DNA from: Polycladomyces subterraneus
GTDB lineage: Bacteria > Bacillota > Bacilli > Thermoactinomycetales > JIR-001
DNA: 64,000 nt
Reading direction: 5' to 3'
Assembly: GCF_030433435.1 (NCBI RefSeq)
Contig: NZ_JANRHH010000014.1
Coordinates: 62,001 to 126,000, forward strand
Positions 17,039-26,793 of this stretch are shown one piece after another. Position numbers and translations under genes: made by a program. The notes under the pieces were generated by a model. It did not search any database. It had not been told where the DNA came from and was given only the letters and a program-made list of their open reading frames with translations. Position 1 is the first letter of the stretch; each line of letters opens with the position of its first letter.

Positions 17039-17075
17039 CTTAACAGTGTATCATGATCACCCGGTCGGGCCATTG

Positions 17076-17735
17076 TCAGTTCAAATCGGCCTGTTTACCG
17101 GTTTGGATATAGACGATACTTTCCGCGATATTGGTCGCGTGATCGGCGATCCGCTCGAGGTAGCGCGCGACAAAGCACAACCGCAGCGCCACTTCGGTAT
17201 CCGCTTTGTTTTGCTTGATCAGGCCGAGCAACTCGTTGACGACGGCATGGTACATCCGATCCACATCATCGTCAGTGTCGGCCAGTTTGTGGGCAAGCGC
17301 CACGTTCCCGTCGATGTAGCTGTTAATCCCGTCATGCACCATTTGCTGGGTGATGGCGGCCATTTTCGGGATGTCCTCCAGTTCTTTGAACAACGACAGT
17401 TGATTCTCGACCAATTGCACCGTCACCTGTGCGATATTAACAGCCAAATCAGCCATCCGCTCCATGTCCGACGCGATTTTCATCGCCGCGATCAACCGCC
17501 GCAAATCGGTGGCCACCGGTTGTTGCGTAGCGATCAGTTTGGCAACGGCATCGTCGATTTTTCCTTCCATTTCATCGATGGCCGGATCGTGTTCCATCAC
17601 TTCCCGTGCCATACGGGCATCCATCCTGGCCAGCGATTTCACGGCCTTGTCAATCGCGATTTCCACATGTTCCCCCATCTGCAGCAACAGGTTTTTCACG
17701 TCTTGCAACGACTGGTCAAATTGGCGAATCATCAC
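17076..17735 (-). CDS. phoU: Phosphate signalling regulator PhoU
   Basis: PhoU couples the Pst transporter to the PhoR kinase, keeping the Pho regulon off when phosphate is plentiful. The 219-residue product is all helical and carries the two PhoU repeats (DPAIDEMEGKIDDAVAKLIATQQPVATDLRRL and the second half ending ERIADHATNIAESIVY), with E/DxxxD metal-binding patterns. It closes the pst operon after two pstB copies. Start is GTG-ATG; the ribosome site AAGGAG fits either. Confidence 0.95.
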   Translation of the reverse strand: MMIRQFDQSLQDVKNLLLQMGEHVEIAIDKAVKSLARMDARMAREVMEHDPAIDEMEGKIDDAVAKLIATQQPVATDLRRLIAAMKIASDMERMADLAVNIAQVTVQLVENQLSLFKELEDIPKMAAITQQMVHDGINSYIDGNVALAHKLADTDDDVDRMYHAVVNELLGLIKQNKADTEVALRLCFVARYLERIADHATNIAESIVYIQTGKQADLN

Positions 17736-17763
17736 GATCCACTCCTTATCCTTGCCATACCGA

Positions 17764-18519
17764 TCAGCCGAACCGACCGGTGATGTAATCCTCGGTTCGC
17801 TTGTCCTGCGGGTTGGTGAATATGTTTTCCGTCAATCCGGTTTCTACGACTTCCCCGTTCAAAAAGAACGCCGTATAAGTAGACACCCGTGCGGCTTGCT
17901 GCATATTGTGGGTAACGATGACGATTGTATAATCCCGTTTCAACTGTTTAATCAATTCTTCCAAACGTTCCGTCGAGATGGGGTCGAGCGCGGAAGCAGG
18001 CTCATCCATCAGGATGATCTCAGGCTCCACGGCCAACACGCGCGCCAACACCAGCCGTTGCTGTTGTCCTCCCGAAAGCCCCATCGCCGAGGCGTGCAGA
18101 CGGTCTTTCACTTCGTCCCACAGATTGGCCTGCCGCAGCGTGCGCTCCACGATCTCGTCCAGTTTTTTCTTGTTCTTGATACCATGAATTTTGGGCCCGT
18201 ACACGATGTTTTCATAGATCGACATCGGAAACGGATTGGGCTGTTGAAACACCATGCCCACCCGTTTGCGCAACTCAACCAAGTCCCGTTCGGGCGCGTA
18301 CACATCCACTCCGTCGATCTCCAACGCTCCTTCAACACGGACATTAGGAATCAAATCGTTCATCCGGTTGATACTGCGCAGGAAAGTGGACTTCCCGCAA
18401 CCGGACGGCCCGATCAATGCGGTGACGTCCCTTTCCGGAATCGACAAGCGGATCTGTTTGAGCGCCTGGTGTTCGCCGTAATACAAGTTGAAATCCTGCA
18501 CTTCGATTTTTCCGCTCAT
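17764..18519 (-). CDS. pstB: Phosphate ABC transporter ATPase PstB (copy 1)
   Basis: ATPase subunit of the high-affinity phosphate importer. The 251 residues carry Walker [10 protein letters not shown] (36-44), the Q-loop in MVFQQPNPF, signature LSGGQQQR, Walker [13 protein letters not shown] and the switch histidine in VTHNM. The end [10 protein letters not shown] is typical PstB. It follows a longer paralogue; duplicated pstB genes also occur in B. subtilis (pstBA/pstBB). Confidence 0.96.
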   Translation of the reverse strand: MSGKIEVQDFNLYYGEHQALKQIRLSIPERDVTALIGPSGCGKSTFLRSINRMNDLIPNVRVEGALEIDGVDVYAPERDLVELRKRVGMVFQQPNPFPMSIYENIVYGPKIHGIKNKKKLDEIVERTLRQANLWDEVKDRLHASAMGLSGGQQQRLVLARVLAVEPEIILMDEPASALDPISTERLEELIKQLKRDYTIVIVTHNMQQAARVSTYTAFFLNGEVVETGLTENIFTNPQDKRTEDYITGRFG

Positions 18520-18559
18520 GACAACGACTCCTTCTCCCCTGGTTCCTCCTCCCGACGCA

Positions 18560-19393
18560 TCAGCCGAAGCGTCCGGTCAGATAATTCTCCGTCTCCTGTC
18601 GTTTAGGATTGGTGAACAACCGGTGCGTCTCATTATACTCGATCAGTTCTCCCATCAGGAAAAACGCCGTGTAATCGGAGATACGCGCCGCTTGTTGCAT
18701 GTTGTGTGTCACAATGGCGATCGTGTATTCCTTTTTCAGCTCCTGAATTAGCTCTTCGATCCGTGCCGTAGAAATCGGGTCCAACGCGGATGTGGGCTCA
18801 TCCAGCAGGATGATCCGGGGGCGCATCGCGATCGTCCGCGCGATACACAGGCGTTGTTGCTGACCACCGGACAATTGCAGGGCGGAAGTGTGCAGGCGGT
18901 CTTTCACTTCATCCCACAAACCGACCTGACGGAGGCTTTTCTCCACGATCTCCGGCAATTCTTTATTCTTCGCGCCATGGATGCGAGGACCGTAAGCGAC
19001 GTTTTCAAAAATCGATTTTTGGAAAGGGTTAGGTTTTTGGAACACCATGCCCACTTGACGCCGTAGATTGACCGCGTCGATCGCGGGATCGTTCACATTG
19101 ATCCCTTCAATCAAGATTTCGCCGGTAACGCGGGCGTGCGGGATGGTGTCGTTCATTCTGTTCAAACAGCGAAGAAATGTCGACTTCCCGCAACCGGACG
19201 GCCCGATGAACGCTGTCACCGCTTTTTCGTACAACTTGAGATTGATGTTTTTGACGGCGTGGTTTTCCCCGTAATAGACGTTGAGATCCCGCGTTTCCAA
19301 TAACACCTTGTGCGCCTCGCTCTCAACAGGCTCTTTCTCCTTCGGCTCAACCGTCCGCACCATGGTTTGCACCCGTTCCGCTGTCATCACCAT
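18560..19393 (-). CDS. pstB: Phosphate ABC transporter ATPase PstB (copy 2)
   Basis: Second PstB ATPase, 277 residues, with the same motifs ([38 protein letters not shown]) and the end [10 protein letters not shown]. It has about 28 extra N-terminal residues rich in Glu and Lys that copy 1 lacks. The start ATG follows AGGAGGAATCAAACG. It lies between pstA and the other pstB. The two proteins could form a heterodimer or be used under different conditions; the sequence does not decide. Confidence 0.96.
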   Translation of the reverse strand: MVMTAERVQTMVRTVEPKEKEPVESEAHKVLLETRDLNVYYGENHAVKNINLKLYEKAVTAFIGPSGCGKSTFLRCLNRMNDTIPHARVTGEILIEGINVNDPAIDAVNLRRQVGMVFQKPNPFQKSIFENVAYGPRIHGAKNKELPEIVEKSLRQVGLWDEVKDRLHTSALQLSGGQQQRLCIARTIAMRPRIILLDEPTSALDPISTARIEELIQELKKEYTIAIVTHNMQQAARISDYTAFFLMGELIEYNETHRLFTNPKRQETENYLTGRFG

Positions 19394-19409
19394 CGTTTGA
19401 TTCCTCCTA

Positions 19410-20297
19410 TCAAGAACCGGATGTCATCCGTTTATGAATCCAACGCCCCAACGCACGGGCCGTCAGATTGAAAAACAATACAGCCAATACCAGCACGGCT
19501 GACGCACCCGCGGCCACTTCCTTGGCATCAGGGATAATCCCTTCCGAATTGATCTTCCAGATATGCACCGCCAACGTCGATGCCGGACGGAACGGATTGA
19601 GCGGTGAGGAGAGGGAAGTCGGGTCCCAGTTGGTAAAATCCAGCATCGGAGAGCTCATCCCTGCTGTGAAAATCAGTGCCGCCGCTTCACCGAACACACG
19701 CCCCGCAGCCAAAATCATACCGGTCAAGATCCCAGGCAACGCTGCAGGCAACACCACTTGAGTTATCGTTTGCCACTTAGAAACGCCCAACGCATACGAT
19801 GCTTCCCGTTGCTCACGCGGAACCGAACGGATGGCCTGCTCCACGACCCGCACCGTCAGCGGCAGGTTAAATACCGTCAACGCCAAAGCACCCGCCGCAA
19901 GCGAAAATCCCCATCCGGTATATTGTACGAAAACCAGAAATCCGAACAACCCTACCACAATCGACGGCAGGGAGGACAGCACCTCGATACTGAGTCGGAG
20001 AATGTCCGTCCACTTGCCGGGTTTGGCGTATTCCGCCAGATAAATACCGCCTCCCAAGCCGAGCGGGATGGTGATCAACATCGTTAACACCAACAGATAC
20101 AACGAGTTGAACAACTGTGGTGCCACTCCGCCGCCCGCGGTCATCGTCGATGGCGGAGAAGTGAGGAAGTGCCAGTCGATCACAGCGAGGCCCCGCACTA
20201 AAATAAATCCGATCAGTCCTGCCAGTATGCCTATGATCAACAGGGCAATCAAATAAAAGACCACTGTTGCAATCCGGTCAGCCAGTTTAGCGTTCAT
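19410..20297 (-). CDS. pstA: Phosphate ABC transporter permease PstA
   Basis: Inner-membrane permease pairing with PstC. The start at 20297 (ribosome site GGGGAGAAGG, overlapping the pstC stop by four bases) gives 295 residues. About six membrane segments are visible, and the permease EAA-type loop reads [25 protein letters not shown]. Translationally coupled to pstC. Confidence 0.96.
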   Translation of the reverse strand: MNAKLADRIATVVFYLIALLIIGILAGLIGFILVRGLAVIDWHFLTSPPSTMTAGGGVAPQLFNSLYLLVLTMLITIPLGLGGGIYLAEYAKPGKWTDILRLSIEVLSSLPSIVVGLFGFLVFVQYTGWGFSLAAGALALTVFNLPLTVRVVEQAIRSVPREQREASYALGVSKWQTITQVVLPAALPGILTGMILAAGRVFGEAAALIFTAGMSSPMLDFTNWDPTSLSSPLNPFRPASTLAVHIWKINSEGIIPDAKEVAAGASAVLVLAVLFFNLTARALGRWIHKRMTSGS

Positions 20298-21217
20298 CGA
20301 CCTTCTCCCCTTCTCGTCATCCAACGGATCAGCACAATAAAGAACAGCGTCATCAACAGCAGAATCAATGCCATCGACCACAACGCATCGTTGTATACCG
20401 TTCCGGGAACGGTGTTGCCCATATTCAACGTGATCACGCTGGTCAATGTGCTGATCGGTTGAACCAAGCTTGTCGGCAAATTATCGGTGTTCCCGATGAC
20501 CATCTGCACGGCCAACGCCTCCCCGAATGCACGCGCCATTCCCAGCACTACACCCGTCATCAGACCGGGCAACGACGTACGTACCAAAATGCGGGAGATG
20601 GTTTGCCAGCGCGTGGCCCCCAACGCATAAGAAGCTTCCCGCATCGAACGGGGAATCGATTGCAAGGTGTCGACCGCAATGCTGGTGATAGTGGGCAAGA
20701 TCATCACCGAAAGCACCAGCACCCCGGCCAGCAGACTAAACCCGGGACCACCTGTCACATCCCGTAAAAACGGCACAATGACCGTCAAGCCGACAAATCC
20801 GTATACAACCGAGGGGATGCCGACCAACAACTCGATGACCGGTTGTAAAATCTTTTTTCCCCACGAGGGTGCAATCTCTGTCATGTAAATCGCCGCACCG
20901 ATTCCCAACGGCGCACTGATGACCGCCGCCAAAACCGTGACCATAAACGACCCCAGGATAAACGTCAGAGCACCAAAAGACGGTGGTGTTCCTGCCGGAT
21001 CCCATTCGCTGGAGAAAAACTGAGACAGTGAAACACCGTCAAAGAGGAACGTGGAAATCCCCTTGGAAGCGATGAAATACAACAATGAAAACAACGTGAG
21101 AATAATGACCCAAGCACTGACCAACGTCATCAAGCGCCCCTGCAGTTCCAATCGACGCTGCTTTTTATCGGGGCGAAGCAATTCAGTCGCCCATTCACTC
21201 GTCGCTCGGTTCTCCAT
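20294..21217 (-). CDS. pstC: Phosphate ABC transporter permease PstC
   Basis: Second permease subunit, 307 residues from the ATG at 21217; a TTG five codons upstream is an alternative but touches the ribosome site AGAAGGGG. Six or so membrane segments and the coupling loop EASYALGATRWQTISRILVRTSLPG are seen. A polar N-terminal tail of about 25 residues precedes the first membrane segment. Confidence 0.95.
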   Translation of the reverse strand: MENRATSEWATELLRPDKKQRRLELQGRLMTLVSAWVIILTLFSLLYFIASKGISTFLFDGVSLSQFFSSEWDPAGTPPSFGALTFILGSFMVTVLAAVISAPLGIGAAIYMTEIAPSWGKKILQPVIELLVGIPSVVYGFVGLTVIVPFLRDVTGGPGFSLLAGVLVLSVMILPTITSIAVDTLQSIPRSMREASYALGATRWQTISRILVRTSLPGLMTGVVLGMARAFGEALAVQMVIGNTDNLPTSLVQPISTLTSVITLNMGNTVPGTVYNDALWSMALILLLMTLFFIVLIRWMTRRGEGR

Positions 21218-21317
21218 CCTGTCGAAATTCAACCCCTTCTACACGGAAAAGCAGGGGATAGCCACTGAAAGGCCTCCCCTCGCTTTTCTGGAGTGTGTCT
21301 GTCTGTGTCGGATATGA

Positions 21318-22208
21318 TTATTTTTCTTTGATATTGCCTTGGGCGTCCCGTTCCACTTTCATTTCCGTCATCGGGATGTAGCCCATTTTTTCAACCAAGT
21401 TCTTTTGCACTTCCGGAGTGAGAATGAAGTTGATGAATTTTTCTTCCAGATCTTTGTTTTTGCCGTCAGCGTTGGTGTACATGTGCTCGTACGCCCAAAC
21501 TTTCCATTTATTGTTATATACGTTTCCGTTGATCGGTTCCACACCGTCGATCTTCACCGGTTTGACCGATTTGTCGAAGTAGGAGAAGGCGAGATACCCG
21601 ATCGCTCCCGGCGTTTCTGCGATGATTTTGCGAACGGTTCCCGAGGAGTCTTGTACGATGCTGTCTTTGCCACGGTATTCTTTCGCGCCGTTCAGAGCAA
21701 ATTTGACGAACGTCGCGCGGGTACCGGAGTTTTCCGGACGGTTGACCAACACAATTTTTTGATCAGGGCCGCCCACTTCTTTCCAGTTTTTGATTTTGCC
21801 AGTGAAGATGTCGATCAACTGCTTTTGAGTCAGGTTGTCGATCCCCACTTTCGGGTTGACGACCGGCGCCATACCGACGACAAACACTTTGTGATCCACC
21901 AGTTTGGTCGGATCCTTTTTCTTTTCTTCGGCAAATAGATCGGAGTTTCCGATGTCGGCAGAACCGTTAAGCGCGGAACTCAAACCGGTACCGCTGCCCC
22001 CGCCCTGCACTGTGATTTGTGTACCCGGATTTTTCGCCATAAATTGGTTGGCTGCTTCCTCAACCAGCGGTTGCATCGCAGTGGAGCCCACAGCCGTCAG
22101 TTGTCCGCCGGCAGCTCCGCCCCCTTGCTGCTTTCCTTTGGCACAGCCGACGGCGAGGCCTAATACCAACACCATCGTACTGATGGTGGCCAATGCCTTT
22201 TTCCACAT
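21318..22208 (-). CDS. pstS: Phosphate-binding lipoprotein PstS
   Basis: Extracellular phosphate receptor of the Pst transporter. Start at 22208 (AAGGGGG upstream) gives 296 residues beginning with a lipoprotein signal (lipobox LAVGC, acylated Cys 22), a Gly/Gln linker, and the binding domain with AVGSTAMQPL, QGGGSGTGLS and NRPENSGTRATF, the phosphate-contact loops of PstS. First gene of the operon, behind a strong Pho box. Confidence 0.96.
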   Translation of the reverse strand: MWKKALATISTMVLVLGLAVGCAKGKQQGGGAAGGQLTAVGSTAMQPLVEEAANQFMAKNPGTQITVQGGGSGTGLSSALNGSADIGNSDLFAEEKKKDPTKLVDHKVFVVGMAPVVNPKVGIDNLTQKQLIDIFTGKIKNWKEVGGPDQKIVLVNRPENSGTRATFVKFALNGAKEYRGKDSIVQDSSGTVRKIIAETPGAIGYLAFSYFDKSVKPVKIDGVEPINGNVYNNKWKVWAYEHMYTNADGKNKDLEEKFINFILTPEVQKNLVEKMGYIPMTEMKVERDAQGNIKEK

Positions 22209-22262
22209 GGATGATTGCCCCCTTAAATGTTCACGTTTGGTTTTCTGATCCATCCATTACAT

Positions 22263-22316
22263 ACATTAGCTTGAGTCTTTTGTCGGGTTTTAAATCCAAT
22301 GTTAAGCTTCTGTTAA
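22263..22316 (-). promoter_or_regulatory. Pho box and promoter of the pst operon
   Basis: Reading the minus strand, four hexamers TTAACA (22316-22311), TTAACA (22305-22300), TTTAAA (22294-22289) and ACAAAA (22283-22278) are each separated by five bases. This is the classic 11-base PhoP direct-repeat array. A -10-like TAATGT lies nine bases downstream (22268-22263), the usual spacing for PhoP-activated promoters that lack a good -35. Confidence 0.9.
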
Positions 22317-22508
22317 GAAAAGGCATCGGCTCGGTGATCTGGGGAAGAAAACCATTTTCCCTCTCGCTCCTTCAATGCATCACGCAAAGATCCGCTCGTG
22401 GGTAAACGGCCACCTTCATGAAGTGTAGCGAGTCCAAATATCCCGTCGTGTGACGGAGTTTCAGGCGAGAAATCGGAAATCGCAAAGGTTTGTCTACCAC
22501 CAAGGGTT

Positions 22509-24248
22509 CTACAACGGAAACATCAACGTAAATGTCGTTCCTTCTCCCACTTGGCTTTCCACCTGAATCGTGCCTTTGTGCACCTCCACCAAATGTTTGA
22601 CGATGGCCAGACCCAACCCGGTACCGCCCGATGCTCTCGATCGGGCTTTATCCACACGGTAAAAGCGTTCAAAGATCCGCGGCAAATCCTCTTGGGGAAT
22701 TCCGATTCCCGTATCCGCCACCTGCAACCACCAAGAATCTGCATCCCGTTCCGCGCGAACGGCCACTTTTCCCCCGGAAGGGGTATACGCCATCGCATTG
22801 GAAAGCAAATTGAGCAGGATTTGCCGGAACCGGTCCCGATCCACTGTCACGGTAAACGACGGATCCGGTAATTGCACTTCCAATGTCAACTGTTTGGCAC
22901 GGAATTGATCCTCCATCGTTTTTGTCGCAGACTGGATCAGCTCGCCCACCGGGACGGATTCCAGATCCAGATGGATTTGCTTGGATTCGATTTTCGACAG
23001 ATCTAGGATATCTCTCACCAGTCGCTGCAGGCGGTTCCCCTCTTCCAGGATGATTTCCAAAAACTCGCGGCAGGTATCGAGATCCTGCATCGCTCCGTCC
23101 AACAATGTTTCCGTAAACCCAACAATAGATGTAATCGGTGTCTTCAGTTCATGCGATACATTGGCCACAAACTCTGAACGCATCTTTTCCAACCTGCGAA
23201 TGGCGGTGATGTCATGCAATACCGCCACCACGCCCCTGCCGTCTTTTTCGACTCCCATCGGTGACAAACTGGCTTCGACAATCCGTTCCTCAGGATAAAA
23301 AATGTGCAGCTCTTTTCGCTGACGCTCCCCCGTCTCTTGGCAACGGGTGATCAGTTGGATCAGCTCGTAGGGACCGGGAAGATGCTGAAATGATTTTCCC
23401 TGGATGTCGGAAACGGGAACACCGAAAAGCCGCTCAAATGCTGGATTGGCCAAAATGACGCTACCGCTGGGATCGACCAGAAACAACACACTTTCCATCG
23501 TCTCGATGACACTGGTCAATCGGCGTTCGCTCTTGCGGATAGCACTCATCTGACTGCGGAGACTGCGCGCCATACGATTGATTGCTTCTCCCAAACGACC
23601 AATCTCATCCTCGCCGTAAACCGCCACACTGCGATACAGCTTGTTGTGTGCGATATCTTCCGCCACCTGGGTGATCTCCTCGATCGGCCGGGTCACATCC
23701 CGGGCAAAGCGTGAGCTGGCCAGTGCCGCCAACAGATAAGCAACAGCCAAACCGCCCGCCATCGAAATCCATATTTGTCGGATGGAACGGTTGACATCGG
23801 TCACATCCAACTGGATCCATACTGCTCCTCGGATTTGACCATTCCGAGTCACTGGGATGGCGGTGTTCAACCGGTTATCCCGTTTGTGCGCGAATTGATT
23901 GGACGGGGCCATCCCTTTCAACGCCTGCCGAACTTCCGGCAGGTAACGGAGATTGCGCTTACCCGCCTTCTTCTTGATGGAATCCCCTAACACCGTACCG
24001 TCACGATCCAGAATGATCACCCGAGCCGACAACGCCCGACCAAATGCATCCGCCTGAGCATCAAACGAATCCTGCTTTCCCCAATCCAGCGTCTGCGCCA
24101 ACAATGTCCCCTCTTTGTTGAGACGTCCCGTCAATGAGTCCAGATAGGTGGCCTGTAACAGCAGCCCGACGAACAATCCCGTCCCCAACATGGACAAACC
24201 GATCAAAAGCAAAAACATCCAGGTTAAACGATTGCGCAGCGTTCTCAT
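22509..24248 (-). CDS. phoR: Phosphate-regulon sensor histidine kinase PhoR
   Basis: Membrane kinase that phosphorylates PhoP on phosphate starvation. The 579 residues show a first membrane segment (about 9-31), an extracytoplasmic region, a second segment (about 157-177), HAMP, a PAS domain (about 240-350), the DHp helix with the phospho-histidine in FVANVSHELKTPI, and a HATPase domain with N box, DTGIGIP and GTGLGLAIV. It overlaps phoP by four bases. The terminator and pst operon follow downstream. Confidence 0.96.
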   Translation of the reverse strand: MRTLRNRLTWMFLLLIGLSMLGTGLFVGLLLQATYLDSLTGRLNKEGTLLAQTLDWGKQDSFDAQADAFGRALSARVIILDRDGTVLGDSIKKKAGKRNLRYLPEVRQALKGMAPSNQFAHKRDNRLNTAIPVTRNGQIRGAVWIQLDVTDVNRSIRQIWISMAGGLAVAYLLAALASSRFARDVTRPIEEITQVAEDIAHNKLYRSVAVYGEDEIGRLGEAINRMARSLRSQMSAIRKSERRLTSVIETMESVLFLVDPSGSVILANPAFERLFGVPVSDIQGKSFQHLPGPYELIQLITRCQETGERQRKELHIFYPEERIVEASLSPMGVEKDGRGVVAVLHDITAIRRLEKMRSEFVANVSHELKTPITSIVGFTETLLDGAMQDLDTCREFLEIILEEGNRLQRLVRDILDLSKIESKQIHLDLESVPVGELIQSATKTMEDQFRAKQLTLEVQLPDPSFTVTVDRDRFRQILLNLLSNAMAYTPSGGKVAVRAERDADSWWLQVADTGIGIPQEDLPRIFERFYRVDKARSRASGGTGLGLAIVKHLVEVHKGTIQVESQVGEGTTFTLMFPL

Positions 24249-24964
24249 TTTTCTTTCGGACCCTCGAACTTGTACCCGATGCCCCGTACTGTCTTGATAA
24301 ACACCGGATTGCGCGAATCTTCCTCGATTTTGTCGCGCAAGTGGCTGACATGTACGTCCACGATCCGGGAGTCACCCACAAAGTCGTAATTCCAGACGGC
24401 ATTGAGCAGCTGTTCACGCGACAGTACACGTCCGCGATTTTTGGCCATGTACACCAACAGTTCAAACTCCTTCGGCGTCAGTTCCACTTCTTGCTCGTCT
24501 TTGCGCACTTCGTATCCCACCGGATCGATGTGAAGGTTTCCCACCCGGATTAGTTGCTGTTCCACCGTTTCACCCTGCTGCTCCACCGCTTCCATCCGGC
24601 GCAAAATCGCCTTGACGCGGGCAACCAGCTCCCGAGGACTGAAAGGCTTGGTCATGTAATCATCGGCACCCAGTTCCAAACCGAGCACTTTATCGAACTC
24701 ATCCGATTTGGCCGTCAGCATCAAAATCGGGAGATGTCCTTTCGGTTGTTGACGCAGTTTCCTGCATACATCCAAACCGTCCATCTTGGGCAACATCCAG
24801 TCCAAAACCACCAGATCCGGAGGATCCTGTTCAATCTTTTGCAACGCGGTTGTGCCGTCATAGGCACTGTCCACCGAAAAACCTTCTTTTTCCAGATTGA
24901 ATTGCACCAGTTTTACGATGGACGGTTCGTCGTCCACGACCAATACTCTCTTTTGACGATCCAT
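24245..24964 (-). CDS. phoP: Phosphate-regulon response regulator PhoP
   Basis: OmpR-type regulator of phosphate genes. The ATG at 24964 (GGAGGGG upstream) gives 239 residues: receiver domain with acidic pocket DDE (11-13), phospho-Asp 55 in VVLDWMLPKMDG and Lys in TAKSDE-linked loop, then a winged-helix domain ending DSRIVDVHVSHLRDKIEE. An exact CcpA cre site lies upstream. Gene order phoP-phoR next to mdh is as in B. subtilis. Confidence 0.97.
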   Translation of the reverse strand: MDRQKRVLVVDDEPSIVKLVQFNLEKEGFSVDSAYDGTTALQKIEQDPPDLVVLDWMLPKMDGLDVCRKLRQQPKGHLPILMLTAKSDEFDKVLGLELGADDYMTKPFSPRELVARVKAILRRMEAVEQQGETVEQQLIRVGNLHIDPVGYEVRKDEQEVELTPKEFELLVYMAKNRGRVLSREQLLNAVWNYDFVGDSRIVDVHVSHLRDKIEEDSRNPVFIKTVRGIGYKFEGPKEK

Positions 24965-25086
24965 TCCATTCCCCTCCGGTTGCGGCTTTCGATTCCCTGA
25001 TCCGGGATGAGGAGTCAGGGAATCCCTCCTCATCTTAGCATAAGTCAATTTTCAACCCGGAAAACGTTAAGATTGTGCTGAGAAAA

Positions 25087-25100
25087 AGAAAACGTTTTCA
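25087..25100 (-). promoter_or_regulatory. cre site upstream of phoP
   Basis: TGAAAACGTTTTCT on the minus strand matches the CcpA consensus TGWAARCGYTWNCW at all 14 positions. It lies about 120 bases before the phoP start. CcpA repression of a phoPR promoter is known in B. subtilis. Confidence 0.75.
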
Positions 25101-25126
25101 TGAGAATCAGGAACGCCATCGAAAAG

Positions 25127-25156
25127 CAAAAAAAATGCCGGCGAATAAGCCGGCGG
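25127..25156 (-). terminator. Terminator of the MaoC-like gene
   Basis: Minus-strand hairpin GCCGGC-TTATTC-GCCGGC followed by ATTTTTTTT, 20 bases after the stop codon. It separates this gene from phoP. Confidence 0.88.
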
Positions 25157-25176
25157 TTCCTGCTGTTCTTGCCTGA

Positions 25177-25644
25177 TCAAAAATTGTCTAACGCGTGATG
25201 CAGCAATGATGGGATGGGCCGGGGTGGAGAAACGAGCAATTCACCTTCCACTACGGGACGCCCGTCTTCATCCCGCGCCATCGCCTGTACGGTTACCATT
25301 TTTTTCTCTGGATGCTTTTCTGTCAGTTCCACGGACAGGGTGACAGTAGCGCCATGCTGCAACAATCGGGGAAAACGCAACCGCTGTTCCCGAATGACGC
25401 TGCCGGGCCCCGGTAATTGCGTGGAGACCAATGATGTCAGCCATCCGACCAATAGTCCCGACGGAACGGCCAACTGTCCGTACTCCGCATCATGGGAATG
25501 CAAATATATCGAGTTGGTATCGTCCATCACGCCTAAATGCAGGAGAATATCACGATCGGCAATGGTCCGAGTGACTTCCACACGGTCTCCGACGCCGAGG
25601 TCGTCCCATTTCTTCCCAGCGGTTCTCTTGTTCCCGAGAATCAT
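25177..25644 (-). CDS. MaoC-like hot-dog protein
   Basis: A 155-residue single hot-dog domain related to MaoC/(R)-specific enoyl-CoA hydratases. Characterised hydratases have the motif D-x-N-P-x-H; here it reads DDTNSIYLH, with tyrosine in place of the catalytic histidine, so hydratase activity is doubtful. I recall a similar protein next to phoP in other Bacillales that also has tyrosine here. It has its own promoter with a cre-like site and its own terminator, suggesting carbon-regulated expression. Substrate unknown. Confidence 0.75.
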   Translation of the reverse strand: MILGNKRTAGKKWDDLGVGDRVEVTRTIADRDILLHLGVMDDTNSIYLHSHDAEYGQLAVPSGLLVGWLTSLVSTQLPGPGSVIREQRLRFPRLLQHGATVTLSVELTEKHPEKKMVTVQAMARDEDGRPVVEGELLVSPPRPIPSLLHHALDNF

Positions 25645-25663
25645 CTTTGACGCCTCCGCTTTG

Positions 25664-25711
25664 TGTATGCGCTTTCAATGCTATCATGTCACAAAATTCA
25701 ATTTCAGTCAA
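25664..25711 (-). promoter_or_regulatory. SigA promoter with cre-like site, MaoC-like gene
   Basis: TTGACT (25711-25706), 17 bases, CATGAT (25688-25683) on the minus strand. Just downstream, TGAAAGCGCATACA (25677-25664) fits the cre consensus TGWAARCGYTWNCW at 13 of 14 positions. Placement at about the transcription start predicts repression by CcpA. Confidence 0.6.
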
Positions 25712-25926
25712 TTCGAACAGAAAACACAAATCTTGGTATCTTTTTTATATGTTGTCCAGAAAAATGCGTCTTATCCATACCTAGCTCATCGCCTGCCAGA
25801 TCCAATCATCGGGAAACGGAATGGAACCGTCTCTCGGACAAGTGGCAACTTGGCATTCCCGACTGTATGTGTATTTCATGTCTTTGGGAAAACCAGGTGG
25901 TAATTGACCGAATTCCACGAATCTCC

Positions 25927-26697
25927 TTACCATCCCCCGGAGACGCCGATGCATTCCCCCGTAATGATTGCGGCCGCGTCCGAGGCCAGATACAGAGCGC
26001 AAGCGGCCACCTCTTCTGGTTTGACGAAACGTTTGATCGCATGTTTGTGCAACAAATGCTTGTGCAGTGCTTCCTCCTGACTGATCTGTTCCGTTTTCGC
26101 CAGATGTTGCAGTTGGTTTCGGACCAACGGTGTATCCACCGCACCTGGCATAATCGCATTGACGGTAATCCCGAATTCGGCCACTTCCAGTGCAACGGTC
26201 CGTGTCAATCCCACTACACCGTGTTTTGCAGCCACATAAGCGGATTTGAACGGAGAAGCAGTGCGCCCGTGAACAGAGGAAATGTTGATGATGCGGCCGT
26301 ATTGTTGTCGCTTCATGACAGGCACCGTATATTTGGTCAGCAAAAAAGGCCCAGTCAACATGACATCGATCAGTTGTTTCCATTTTTCCAACGGAAAATC
26401 TTCCACCCGATCGATATGCTGTAAACCAGCATTGTTGATGACTACGTCGATTCGCCCATGTGTCTTCTCCATTTGCTCCACCAGCGATCGAACCGATGTT
26501 TCCTGTGTGACATCCAGCACATGCCCCTCGGCGAAACCACTTGTTTGATCCGCGATGCGCCGAGCCGCGTCTGATGCAGCTTCCTCATTCAAATCCCCGA
26601 TCACGACGCGGTCTCCATTGTTTGCAAACGCCTCCGCGATACTGTAGCCGATGCCTCTGGCAGCGCCTGTCACCACAACGACACGTCGTTGATCCAC
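25927..26697 (-). CDS. 3-Hydroxybutyrate dehydrogenase (SDR family)
   Basis: NAD-dependent short-chain dehydrogenase, likely oxidising (R)-3-hydroxybutyrate to acetoacetate. The GTG start at 26697 follows AAGGAGG. The 256 residues have the cofactor motif TGAARGIG (about 9-16), NNAG, catalytic Ser in ISSVHG and YVAAK, and the segment LVRNQLQHLAKTEQISQEEALHKHLL typical of the 3-hydroxybutyrate dehydrogenase group, ending GECIGVSGGW. An exact cre site upstream indicates catabolite repression. Other SDR substrates are possible. Confidence 0.85.
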   Translation of the reverse strand: MDQRRVVVVTGAARGIGYSIAEAFANNGDRVVIGDLNEEAASDAARRIADQTSGFAEGHVLDVTQETSVRSLVEQMEKTHGRIDVVINNAGLQHIDRVEDFPLEKWKQLIDVMLTGPFLLTKYTVPVMKRQQYGRIINISSVHGRTASPFKSAYVAAKHGVVGLTRTVALEVAEFGITVNAIMPGAVDTPLVRNQLQHLAKTEQISQEEALHKHLLHKHAIKRFVKPEEVAACALYLASDAAAIITGECIGVSGGW

Positions 26698-26793
26698 AAT
26701 GTCTTCCTCCTTTTTCTGTTTGATTGTTCGGATGCATCTCAAGGAGCTCCAAGATCATCATCGGACGGTTTCCGCTCTATCTCATGAAAATCG

